From JBHIKY01 sp042139015 (GTDB lineage Bacteria; Bacillota; Bacilli; Bacillales; Marinococcaceae), in the NCBI RefSeq assembly GCF_042139015.1, contig NZ_JBHIKY010000027.1, forward strand, positions 1 through 50,976: a stretch of DNA of 50,976 nucleotides. The letters run 5' to 3'. Every line of letters starts with the position of its first letter. Within the stretch, counting starts at the first letter, position 1. Under the pieces are notes generated by a model. That model made no database searches, was not told where the DNA came from, and was given only the letters and a program-made list of their open reading frames with translations. This document shows, piece after piece, positions 1 through 7,582 of the stretch. Both the position numbers and the translations under genes were made by a program.

Positions 1-642
1 TTTGTTTGATATTTATATTATATCTCACACATGAAAAAGACTAGAAAACAATTTTGTTTTCTAGCCAAAAATCGTATTTTATCGGGTACTTTTTCAGCAG
101 CCTCGAAGAGCAGCGGCTGAAGATCCGACGGGCGCGGGTTTCGCCCGGTTAGCTGAAGCGCTGCCCACGGAAAGCGAAGGACTTGTCCACTGCTTTTTTT
201 ACCATGCAAAAGGGGCGAGTATCATTAATGATACAGCCCCATAATTTTGGGATGAATTCCATTGTTTATAACCTTTTGATACAGACTAGTTTTTCAAATA
301 TTCATATTTTTTTATAGCTGAGGCGGCGCCCATGGAAAGCGAGCGGTTATTTTTCTAAATCAACAATAAAAGATAACAGAGTATCTATTGAAGAGAAGTA
401 AAGTTTGGCACCTTAAATGAGCATAAAGAAGGTGTGTTTGCTTTGACGCTTACGCATGTCTGGAAAGAAAGCAAAGAAAATGTCAGGGAACACAGGCATG
501 GGGCGATACCGTGGGGATCAACGCTCTCTGAAAATCCATTCTGGTGAAGCTTCCCTGAAGCTGAATTAGTTGAAGAAAAGCCCCTCGGAAAGCGTCCGCC
601 TGCAGGGTGAAATCTACAAAATTATTACTTTCTTCTCTTTTT
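1..642. other. Non-coding segment with repeated GGAAAGCG-type motifs
   Basis: I see no convincing gene in this stretch. Three short related pieces occur: GCCCACGGAAAGCGAAGG near 161-179, GCCCATGGAAAGCGAGCGG near 328-346, and CCCTCGGAAAGCGTCCGCC near 583-601. The first two are preceded by GCTGAAGCG or GCTGAGGCG. Similar sequences sit between genes in many Bacillaceae genomes as far as I recall. A perfect palindrome (219-234) flanked by GGGGC and GCCCC lies at 212-240. A 63-codon minus-strand frame at 18-209 runs through the GC-rich block, but it has no recognisable protein character and I do not call it. Confidence 0.45.
212..240. repeat. Perfect inverted repeat (hairpin)
   Basis: The 16-bp palindrome GTATCATTAATGATAC (219-234) is enclosed by GGGGC (212-216) and GCCCC (236-240), so the two arms pair over about 13 bases. 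There is no clear T-run, so this may be a protein-binding site or an old transcript end rather than a classical terminator. Confidence 0.5.
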
Positions 643-668
643 AAAAAAAAGAACCGTTAGACCGGTTC
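643..668 (-). terminator. Terminator of the response regulator gene
   Basis: On the minus strand the stem GAACCG/CGGTTC (651-656 and 663-668) is followed by eight T residues (643-650). It overlaps the last codon of the response regulator gene. Confidence 0.75.
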
Positions 669-1302
669 AAGTTTGGTTAAATCCATTTTTCAAAGCGTAT
701 ATAGCTGCCTGCGTACGGTCTTCTACCTCGAGTTTTCTCAAAATATTAGTCATATGAGTTTTGACCGTCTTCTCGGTGATAATGAGACGGCTTGAAATTT
801 CTTTGTTGGAACATCCATCCAATATTTTTTCGAGAACCTCTTCTTCTCTTGCAGTGAGCCTCTTTAAATAATTTTCCTGTTCACGATAATGCATATGCTG
901 CACCAGCCGGGACGCAGCCTTTGGGTCCAGCTCGGTGCCGCCTTTTACTACGGCATGAATGACTTCGATTAATTTTTCCGGTTCAATGTCCTTCAGCTGG
1001 TATCCTGCTGCTCCGGCCTGAAGTGCGGGAATTACCTGTTCTTTTTCAGAAAAGCTCGTTAAGATAATGATCTTTGTGTGCGGGTGTGTCTTCAATATTT
1101 TTTCCGTCGCTTCAATTCCGTCCATCACCGGCATAATTAAATCCATTAATACAATATCCGGCTGGATTTCTGATGCAAGCGAAACCGCTTCTTTCCCATT
1201 TCCGGCTTCTCCGGCCACCTCGATTTCACTGTTCATATCAAGGTAAAATCTCAGTCCTTTCCGGACAACCTGATGGTCATCTGCAAGTAACACACTAATC
1301 AT
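667..1302 (-). CDS. NarL/LuxR-family response regulator
   Basis: DNA-binding output protein of a two-component system. The 211-residue chain has a receiver domain at about 1-120 with the acidic pair D8-D9, phospho-acceptor D54, T82 and K104. A LuxR-type helix-turn-helix follows at about 147-190 (starts LTAREEEVLEKI, recognition part EKTVKTHMTNIL). Its ATG overlaps the stop of the upstream kinase gene (ATGA), so the two are co-translated. Architecture resembles B. subtilis YhcZ and the LiaR/VraR group. Targets cannot be deduced. The partner kinase is interrupted by a stop codon, so this regulator may be orphaned or fed by another phosphodonor. Confidence 0.93.
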   Translation of the reverse strand: MISVLLADDHQVVRKGLRFYLDMNSEIEVAGEAGNGKEAVSLASEIQPDIVLMDLIMPVMDGIEATEKILKTHPHTKIIILTSFSEKEQVIPALQAGAAGYQLKDIEPEKLIEVIHAVVKGGTELDPKAASRLVQHMHYREQENYLKRLTAREEEVLEKILDGCSNKEISSRLIITEKTVKTHMTNILRKLEVEDRTQAAIYALKNGFNQT

Positions 1303-2741
1303 AATTTTCCCCCTGTCGGTGCTTCGGCATAGATGATTGTTCCTGTCCCCGGTTCGGAGTGTATAGCAAAAAAACCGTCCAGCAATTCCATTCGCTGTTT
1401 CATTGTCTGAAGTCCAAAGCCTTGCTGATCCTTCATTACACGGGAAGGAATACCTTCTCCATCATCTTTGATTTCAATTACTGCCCGTGTATTTTTGCTG
1501 GAAAACCTAACCTCGGCTTTTTTTACAGAGACATGCTTACTGATATTATTTAATGCTTCCTGTCCAATGCGAAGAAATGCCTCCTGAATCGGGAGGGGCC
1601 ACTCTTCAGTTCTCTTATCATAAATCTTCACGTCGATCCCCAGCGTTTCTCCATAGGAGGCAATAACGTGCCCAAGCCCCTTATCGAGGCCTTCCGGGCG
1701 CAGCTGCCAGATTAAAGCCTTCATTTCCTGCAATGCTTCATGGACAAGCTTCTTCACTTCCACCAGCGGTTCCTGCAGTCTCTCATCCTTATTCATTGCC
1801 TGCAGCCCTGCCGTATGAAGTGACATCGAAAATAATAATTGATTGACAGAGTCATGAAGATCCCTCGCTAACCGGTGTCTTTCTGAAATCTTAGCTGCTT
1901 CTTCTTTTAACAATTGGAGCCTATAGTCTTCCAGCATCATTGCAATGCCGGGGGCAAGCGATTCCAGCGTCTTTTTTTCTTCTGCCGACTTACTGCTGCG
2001 CGGCCAGCATAATAGTCCTTTCGTTTCTCCATAATGAAAAGGAACGGCACATACTTCATCAGTAAAATTTTTCTGGTGCTCTGTCACAATCTGCACATCC
2101 TCCCATTGAAAAACCTCGCGCAGCGCTTTTTGAATAATTGATACATTGCTTCCTCGTTGAATGGATGCCGCCGTTACAGATTCCATCCATTCCCGTTTTT
2201 TTCTATCAAGCTCCTGCTGCTTCTTTTCCTTATCTGCTGCTTCTAATCGTTTCATCGCAGTACCAATTTGAAATGCCGCCGTTTCCAATATATAAAGCTC
2301 ATCCTTTTCAAAATGTTCCTTGCGTGGTGCCGCAACATTTAAAAGCCCGTAACTGTCATCCCCTGCTTTAATCGGTACGGTAGCATGATGTGTAATATTC
2401 AACGTATCCCCATAATTTTTTTGCCGTGCCGTTAACAAACGCTTGCATTCCATCGTATTAACTGCGTGCTTCAGCTCCTTTTTCTCATAGCTGTTCATGC
2501 ACCAGCAGCTGCCATGACGCATCAGGTACTGGTCCTAGTTATCCAGGGCTGGGGCAAGCTGATGACGTGCTGCCAGTGAATAGGTACCATCTTCTGCGAT
2601 CAGAAAAATCCATCCCGTAGTCCATGGAGTTATTGAGAGAAGTGACTTTAGCACAGTAGAAAGAGTAGCTTCAATCTCTGTCCCCTGGTTCAACGTCTTT
2701 GATATTTTTTTTATAGTTTCTAGTTCTGTTGGTTTTTCCAT
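1299..2741 (-). pseudogene. GAF-domain histidine kinase split by an in-frame amber codon
   Basis: Sensor kinase of the HisKA_3 type, partner of the downstream regulator. Codons from ATG 2741 (or GTG 2750, nearer an AGGAG) encode the start of a GAF domain ending in PALDN, then TAG at 2535-2537. Four codons later, in the same frame, the GAF domain continues from ATG 2522 as MRHGSCWC. No frameshift is needed; one base change to a sense codon would restore about 480 residues. In the 407-residue downstream part a coiled linker lies near 95-115, the phospho-acceptor His is in ARDLHDSVNQ (H223), and the ATPase domain has N and G boxes (EALNNISKH, DDGEGI, GFGLQTMKQR). Options are a true nonsense mutation, a sequencing error, readthrough, or a shortened kinase started at 2522. 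There is no good ribosome site before 2522. Architecture resembles B. subtilis YhcY. Confidence 0.85.
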
Positions 2742-2777
2742 AAATTTCACACTACTCCTGTAAGGGCGCAACAGCAA

Positions 2778-3010
2778 TAACCACTAAGTGAAACTGGCGG
2801 AGCGCTTACTCCGCTGTTTCTTCAAAATGGCCCGTTTTTCCAAGTGTGGCGGACGTGAGTTCCTCTAATCGCCCAATGACGGTCCAATTTCTCTTCCATT
2901 CTGGCAAATGGCGTACCTGATGTCGCGTTGACCATCAAAAAGAGAGATTTTTGAGCAAATAAGGGGGCTTCTGAGCTTCCAGCCCGCGAGCCTGATTAGT
3001 CTTCTTACCT
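2778..3010. other. Intergenic stretch with inverted repeats, no gene seen
   Basis: No credible frame is present. A hairpin GCGGAG-CGCTTA-CTCCGC lies at about 2796-2813. The segment around 2845-2905 (GCGGACGTGAGTTCCTCTAA and following) resembles, from memory, a family of short intergenic repeats common in Bacillaceae. No second copy was found in this window. Confidence 0.35.
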
Positions 3011-3178
3011 TCAACCCTTACTTAAGCAAGCGTAGTGTGTCTTCCTCCTCCTTTTCCACAAAGGTCTTTTCTTATTTTTTTCTCGTAATTTATGCTGGTA
3101 TTTCCATCCATGGTTATTTACTTTCTCTGTGTGGCGCTTTCTTTCCTGCAAAATAGCTTCTTCTAACATCGTGTGCAT
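3011..3178 (-). CDS. Small basic hypothetical protein (55 aa)
   Basis: A short frame not recognised as any family. The start is well supported: AGGAGG lies nine bases before ATG 3178. The 55-residue product is very basic, with roughly 18 Lys/Arg plus several His, and includes runs such as KNKKRPLWKRRRK. There is no signal peptide or membrane segment. It lies after the ytnP terminator, so it would need its own promoter, and no clear terminator follows. The composition could suit a nucleic-acid-binding peptide, but it could also be a chance frame. Homologues in related genomes would decide. Confidence 0.4.
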   Translation of the reverse strand: MHTMLEEAILQERKRHTEKVNNHGWKYQHKLREKNKKRPLWKRRRKTHYACLSKG

Positions 3179-3225
3179 AAAGCACCGCCTCCTGAATGAT
3201 CTTTTGTGGTGAGTTAATTAAATTA

Positions 3226-3263
3226 TAAAAAGCCTGCGCCGTTTTATCTTCCGGCACAGGCTT
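3226..3263 (-). terminator. Terminator of ytnP
   Basis: A 12-bp stem with one wobble pair (3230-3241 with 3252-3263) is followed on the minus strand by TTTTT (3226-3229 and the stem end). It lies 70 bases downstream of the ytnP stop. Confidence 0.8.
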
Positions 3264-3331
3264 GAATTATTTTTCATTCAGAAGGTTTACTTATTGATGT
3301 TCTTTTCTACGACTTATGTCCGGGACAGGAC

Positions 3332-4174
3332 TCAGCTCTTCTTTTCTACCTGATTGATTACCGCGCCGCTTCCATCGTATTGAACCGCCCGGTATTTATA
3401 ATCATGGTAGAACGTGAACCACGCTTCGTTGTTATATCCTATATCCATATACTTCTGCTTCACGGCAATCGAGTCCATTGGATAGTCATCAAATGCCATA
3501 ACCCAGAGAACATTTTGGTGAGCGTGCGTCCCCATATTGTCAGCCATGTGGATCATCATTTCATCGTCCTGTTCAATTGTGGTAACCGCCAGACCTGCGC
3601 TATGGCCGCCGGTTTTTGTCACTGTAATTCCAGGAGCCGGTTCAAAAGATTCTTCGTACGTTTTTACCTTATGCTCCACCGGCTTCCAATTCTGCGTCCA
3701 GTATGTATTCTTCGAGCGGATGTTCGGATTCTTCGTTTCCTCCCATTCTCTCTTTGACACATATACATCAGCATTTTCATAAGCAGGAACTTCCTTGTCT
3801 CCTGACCACTTCACAAGCCCGGCGGCGTGGTCAAAGTGCATATGTGTCATAATTACCATATCTATATCAGAAGTAGAGAGGCCCAGCTTCTTCAGATCTT
3901 CTTCTACGTACGATTCTTCGGTAATGCCGTAGTTGCGTTTCTGTTTCTCACTGAACCTCCCTTTCCCAAGTCCGGCTTCAATCAGCATTGTCTTTCCGCC
4001 GCCCTGTATTAAAATTGGATCAGTGCGGAGTTCAATTTGATTGTTATCATTTACCGGATATTTTTTTGACCATAATGCCCTCGGCACGACGCCAAACATC
4101 GCTCCTCCATCCAGGTGGGTAACACCCCCGCGCAGCCAGGTAAGCTTGTAATCGCCTATAGTTAACTGCTCCAT
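3332..4174 (-). CDS. ytnP: YtnP-like metallo-beta-lactamase-fold hydrolase (quorum-quenching lactonase family)
   Basis: Cytosolic metallo-hydrolase of 280 residues, about the length of B. subtilis YtnP (281). The zinc motif HMHFDH is at 111-116, and further metal ligands are expected at GGHSAG (about 190) and in HMADN (about 210). YtnP is reported to degrade acyl-homoserine-lactone-type and other Streptomyces signals; that activity is known for the family, not shown here. The gene is followed by its own terminator and stands next to trmB, as in B. subtilis. The family assignment is firm and the substrate is an inference. Confidence 0.88.
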   Translation of the reverse strand: MEQLTIGDYKLTWLRGGVTHLDGGAMFGVVPRALWSKKYPVNDNNQIELRTDPILIQGGGKTMLIEAGLGKGRFSEKQKRNYGITEESYVEEDLKKLGLSTSDIDMVIMTHMHFDHAAGLVKWSGDKEVPAYENADVYVSKREWEETKNPNIRSKNTYWTQNWKPVEHKVKTYEESFEPAPGITVTKTGGHSAGLAVTTIEQDDEMMIHMADNMGTHAHQNVLWVMAFDDYPMDSIAVKQKYMDIGYNNEAWFTFYHDYKYRAVQYDGSGAVINQVEKKS

Positions 4175-4403
4175 TCTTCTCCTCCTTTGAATGCGTTTTC
4201 ACTCCGTAATTGTAACATAAAGAAAAACTTGGCTTACCGTCAGATTCAAATGTAGAAAAGTCTTTGCTTTTCTTAATCTATCTTTCTCTTCCCCTCAACA
4301 TTGAACTTCACTTAAACGCTGAATCAATTTCATAAGTGCTTTTCTGAATATAAAAAGGTTGAGGAGCCATGCGCAAGCTCTCATAATAAGGTGTGGTGAA
4401 TGA

Positions 4404-5060
4404 TCATTCACCGTCATTTGGATAAACGGCCTCCACCCGGAAAATACGCTCGCCTCTACTGTAAAATTTTTCTTCATACTCTGTCATCACATTGTCTTCC
4501 CAATCACTTTGATGAAGATTCAGTGAAATATTTTTCAGCTTCAGGCCATACTCTGACATGCTCTCAAGAGAATATTCAAATAAACCCTCATTATCCGTTT
4601 TCATATGCAATTCCGCTCCCGGCTTCAGCGCTGCTTTATACAGATCTAAAAAATCCTTATAGGTGAGCCGCCGCTTTTCATGACGTTTTTTGGGCCACGG
4701 ATCTGTGAAATTAATAAAAATTCTGTCCAGCTCGTTATTTTCGAAATAAGCTGGAAAGTCTGCTGCATCCCCATTGATAAAGCGGAGATTCGCCGGCTTT
4801 ACTTCCTTCTCTAAAATACGCTGCAGGCCAGTTACGAGGACGCTTTCGTATTTTTCTATTCCAATAAAATTAATGTCCGGATATTTTTCACACATATTCG
4901 TCAAAAATTTACCTTTTCCGGTTCCGACCTCCACGTGGATAGGACGGTTATTACTAAAAATCTCGTTCCAGCAGCCTTTTCCTTCTTCTGGAGAAGGGAC
5001 AATGTATTCAGGATGGCTTTCAAGTAATTCTTTTGCCCAAGGCTTATGGCGCAGTCTCAT
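4404..5060 (-). CDS. trmB: tRNA (guanine-N7)-methyltransferase
   Basis: Makes m7G46 in the variable loop of tRNA using S-adenosylmethionine. The 218-residue chain has the SAM-binding loop VGTGKGKF (45-52), an acidic residue after GIEK (70), and the family signature FTDPWPKKRHEKRRL (118-132). I chose ATG 5060, preceded by AAAGGAG at good spacing; the reading frame is open for 32 more codons upstream, but that part runs into the divergent ytzH promoter and is not conserved-looking. It is divergent from ytzH. Confidence 0.95.
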   Translation of the reverse strand: MRLRHKPWAKELLESHPEYIVPSPEEGKGCWNEIFSNNRPIHVEVGTGKGKFLTNMCEKYPDINFIGIEKYESVLVTGLQRILEKEVKPANLRFINGDAADFPAYFENNELDRIFINFTDPWPKKRHEKRRLTYKDFLDLYKAALKPGAELHMKTDNEGLFEYSLESMSEYGLKLKNISLNLHQSDWEDNVMTEYEEKFYSRGERIFRVEAVYPNDGE

Positions 5061-5090
5061 TGGTACAGACTCCTTTTCGATAAAAATTTT

Positions 5091-5098
5091 GCTATAAT
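5091..5098 (+). promoter_or_regulatory. Extended -10 promoter of ytzH
   Basis: The sequence TGCTATAAT (5090-5098) is an extended -10 element. No good -35 is visible. It lies about 50 bases before the ytzH start in the short trmB-ytzH divergent region. Confidence 0.45.
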
Positions 5099-5149
5099 AG
5101 GATTGCTGCTGCATACTTAAAGGTATAGTTACATATGAGGAGGAATTCG

Positions 5150-5482
5150 ATGTCACAGCATGTATATCCAGAAACTGAGCAATTGATTAAAATTATCACC
5201 GATCTCCTTGACGCCTGTAATGGCAGTGAAGATCAATTCCGCACAATGCATCAGGAATTAAAAAAGCTTCAGCTTGGAGAAGAAATTGATCCAAATTTTC
5301 AAGGTACACTGTCAGAAATGGAAGCTTTTATTGACGGTCGGTCGGAAAGTAATTCCCTTCAACAGCATGTAGAAATAAACGAACTAAATTTAAAGCGCTG
5401 GCGCAGCGAGCTCCAGCATCTCCAGGAAGGCGCTGGTGCTGTGACAATTGATCATGAACAGCGCCGCGGCCGTGAAATTTAA
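5150..5482 (+). CDS. ytzH: YtzH-like protein of unknown function
   Basis: Small acidic cytosolic protein of 110 residues, probably all helical, with no catalytic motif I recognise. The name rests on position (next to trmB and close to ytmP as in B. subtilis) and general similarity to YtzH, which is somewhat shorter. ATG 5150 is chosen because GAGGAGG precedes it at seven bases; the frame stays open five codons upstream but without a ribosome site. It is a single-gene unit with an extended -10 promoter and a strong terminator. No function is known to me. Confidence 0.72.
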   Translation: MSQHVYPETEQLIKIITDLLDACNGSEDQFRTMHQELKKLQLGEEIDPNFQGTLSEMEAFIDGRSESNSLQQHVEINELNLKRWRSELQHLQEGAGAVTIDHEQRRGREI

Positions 5483-5496
5483 TGTGAGGCAGACAG

Positions 5497-5531
5497 CCTG
5501 TTGAGACAGAAATAATCTCAGCGGGTTTTTT
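5497..5531 (+). terminator. Terminator of ytzH
   Basis: Ten-base stem with two wobble pairs (5497-5506 with 5516-5525) and a 9-base loop, followed by TTTTTT at 5526-5531. Confidence 0.85.
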
Positions 5532-5542
5532 CATCGCTCTGC

Positions 5543-6490
5543 CTAGCGTAACTTTCGATTTTCAATATCTGTAAGTCTTGGCAATGCCGACATGGCTCCT
5601 TTTTCTGAAGCTGCCAGTCCGCCGGAAACACTCGCAAATGCCGCGAACTCCTCCCATTGGTCAAGACCAATGTCCCGTGGATCCTGTCTGCTTTCGTGTA
5701 TCTGATAAAGCAGGCCGGACACATATGCGTCTCCGGCACCTGTCGTATCTACTGCATTGACTTTATCTGCCGGCGCATCAATTCTGCCATCCTTTGTAAT
5801 GATTGTGCTCCCTTCCGCTCCTTTTGTGACCACCAGTACAGGAATGTGAAATGACTTCAGCTGTTCAAGCGCATTTTCTTCCTCTGCTTCTCCAGTTAAA
5901 AAGGAGAGCTCATCCTCAGAAATTTTGACAATATCTGCACTTGACAGCGTATCTAAAATCACTGTCCTGGCCGCTTTTTCATTTGGCCACAGCGGCAGCC
6001 GTACATTGGGATCAAATGAAATCGTCATGCCATACTTTTTCGCGAGATCAATGGCATGCAGAGTGGCAGACCTGGCCGGTTCATTAATTAGAGTAATCGA
6101 CCCGAAATGAAGAATTTTACACTGATGAAACAGTGCTTCCCTTACTTCGCCTGCTTCCAGTTTTTGATCAGCGCTTGGCTTTATGTAAAAATCAAAGCTT
6201 CTCTCTCCGCCTTCTCCGAGCGTTACAAAAACAACCCCTGTCCTAGTCTCTGTAGTCAATGATACTGCACTCGTATTCACACCATACTCGGTAAGCGTTT
6301 CAAGCAGAAATCTGCCCAGCACATCATCTCCGATCTTTCCAGCAAAATAAGTCTCGATCCCGAGTCTCGATAGTCCTACGGCCACATTTGCAGGCGCTCC
6401 GCCTGGATTCTTTTGAAATACACTGTTAGTTCGGTCCATTGGAATAAAATCAATCAGCGCCTCACCTAAACTAATCACACCTTTTTTCAC
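5543..6490 (-). CDS. PfkB-family carbohydrate kinase, probably fructokinase
   Basis: Phosphorylates a sugar with ATP, most likely fructose to fructose 6-phosphate. The 315-residue chain has the first PfkB signature around GG 30-31 (PGGAPANVAVGLSRLG) and the second with the catalytic base in DTTGAGDA (248-255, D254). The closest families I recall are fructokinase and aminoimidazole riboside kinase. The start is GTG 6490 after a weak ribosome site. In B. subtilis ytmP and ytzH are adjacent, so this gene looks like an insertion into the conserved order. A 17-bp palindrome at 6548-6564 in front of it is a candidate operator. No transporter or invertase is nearby to name the sugar. Confidence 0.85.
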   Translation of the reverse strand: MKKGVISLGEALIDFIPMDRTNSVFQKNPGGAPANVAVGLSRLGIETYFAGKIGDDVLGRFLLETLTEYGVNTSAVSLTTETRTGVVFVTLGEGGERSFDFYIKPSADQKLEAGEVREALFHQCKILHFGSITLINEPARSATLHAIDLAKKYGMTISFDPNVRLPLWPNEKAARTVILDTLSSADIVKISEDELSFLTGEAEEENALEQLKSFHIPVLVVTKGAEGSTIITKDGRIDAPADKVNAVDTTGAGDAYVSGLLYQIHESRQDPRDIGLDQWEEFAAFASVSGGLAASEKGAMSALPRLTDIENRKLR

Positions 6491-6547
6491 TCTCTATCAT
6501 CCATCCTCTCTAGGGGTTGACCAGATTTTCTGGCACCTCGGAATTTA

Positions 6548-6564
6548 TTAAAGCAGTGCTTTAA
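6548..6564. promoter_or_regulatory. Palindrome upstream of the sugar kinase, candidate operator
   Basis: TTAAAGCA-G-TGCTTTAA is a perfect 17-bp inverted repeat 58 bases upstream of the kinase start, in AT-rich sequence where the minus-strand promoter should lie. The shape fits a LacI- or GntR-type operator. No regulator gene is adjacent. Confidence 0.45.
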
Positions 6565-6697
6565 ATGTATAAAAATAGGATACCTCATTAAGAAGGAAAA
6601 CGCATTTCCTCAGGCATCCTTTCCTTTCAAGCGATATTAGGGTAATGAGAGAAGGGAAATTTTACTATTTCCCGGGGAATAAAGCTTATTTTGTCGG

Positions 6698-7522
6698 TTA
6701 TTGCTGGTCCATTTTAGCAGAGAGCTGCTCTATCCATTCGTTTGCTTCTTCAGTTTCTCCGCGTCTCAGATGGTATAGACTGTAATAAATCATATGAGAT
6801 ATCACGTACCACTTCATTCTGACTTCTAAATTTCTGGTCAGAGTAATACCGTAATAAGAAAGCCATTCCTCCCAGCGGTCCCCAGGAATATATTCATCCA
6901 GCAAAAGACCAAGATCAAACGCAGGGTCTGCAACCGTAGCTCCGTCCCAATCGATTAGAAATAAATCATTGTCCGAATTTATAATCCAATTATTGTGATT
7001 CATGTCACAATGGCACACTACCATCTTTGGAGGTGTGACCAGGCTGCGCATTATTGAAAGATATTGAACTGCTTCGGCTAATACTGGGTGTGAAAATCCT
7101 GAATCCATCATACTGTTTTGAAGGTCTTCAATGATTCCCTCCGGCGTGAGCGGTTCATTACCAATTCTCTTAAACATATCAAGCAGTTCAACCGAGGTAT
7201 GTATCTTACTTAACAACTCGGCAACATCCGGCCTGATCATATCATAGCCTTTTAATTCACGACCGTGCACCCACCGCTGAGCAGTGATCACGTCCCCGTT
7301 CTCCAGCCTTTTCGTCCAGAGCAGCTTCGGCACTATCCCTTCAGCAGACAATACAGCAAGGAAAGGAGAGGAATTGCGCTTTAAGAATAGCTTTTGCTCC
7401 CCTGCACGGGCAATATATGCTTCTCCCGAAGACCCTCCGGCAGGTTCTACTGTCCAACCTTCTCCAAGTAGCAATTCCAATAGTTTCACCCTCATTTTTA
7501 CTAAATTATCTGATTGTTTCAT
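6698..7522 (-). CDS. ytmP: YtmP-like phosphotransferase (choline/aminoglycoside kinase fold)
   Basis: Predicted ATP-dependent small-molecule kinase of 274 residues. The catalytic loop is HCDMNHNNWI (H171, D173, N178) and the metal-binding Asp is in LIDWDGA (D191). This is the choline kinase/APH signature. ATG 7522 follows AAAAGGAA at good spacing. It lies 60 bases downstream of amyX on the same strand, so the two may share a transcript. The substrate is unknown. The family includes choline, ethanolamine, thiamine and aminoglycoside kinases, and nothing here points to drug resistance. Confidence 0.82.
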   Translation of the reverse strand: MKQSDNLVKMRVKLLELLLGEGWTVEPAGGSSGEAYIARAGEQKLFLKRNSSPFLAVLSAEGIVPKLLWTKRLENGDVITAQRWVHGRELKGYDMIRPDVAELLSKIHTSVELLDMFKRIGNEPLTPEGIIEDLQNSMMDSGFSHPVLAEAVQYLSIMRSLVTPPKMVVCHCDMNHNNWIINSDNDLFLIDWDGATVADPAFDLGLLLDEYIPGDRWEEWLSYYGITLTRNLEVRMKWYVISHMIYYSLYHLRRGETEEANEWIEQLSAKMDQQ

Positions 7523-7582
7523 GTCGAATTCCTTTTCTCGGGAAGCTGCCCATAAGCTTGTATTTAAACTAATCTATTCACT

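Noticed and set aside
18..209. 63-codon minus-strand frame at the window start
   Set aside because: Coincides with the GC-rich repeat-like block; no ribosome site or recognisable motif.
424..546. Plus-strand frame ending in a Trp-rich stretch (GAIPWGSTLSENPFW)
   Set aside because: No acceptable start codon with a ribosome site, and no family recognised; most likely chance or a decayed remnant.
2520..2540. Frameshift between the two kinase parts
   Set aside because: TAG 2535-2537 and ATG 2520-2522 are in the same frame, four codons apart, so it is a nonsense codon and not a shift.
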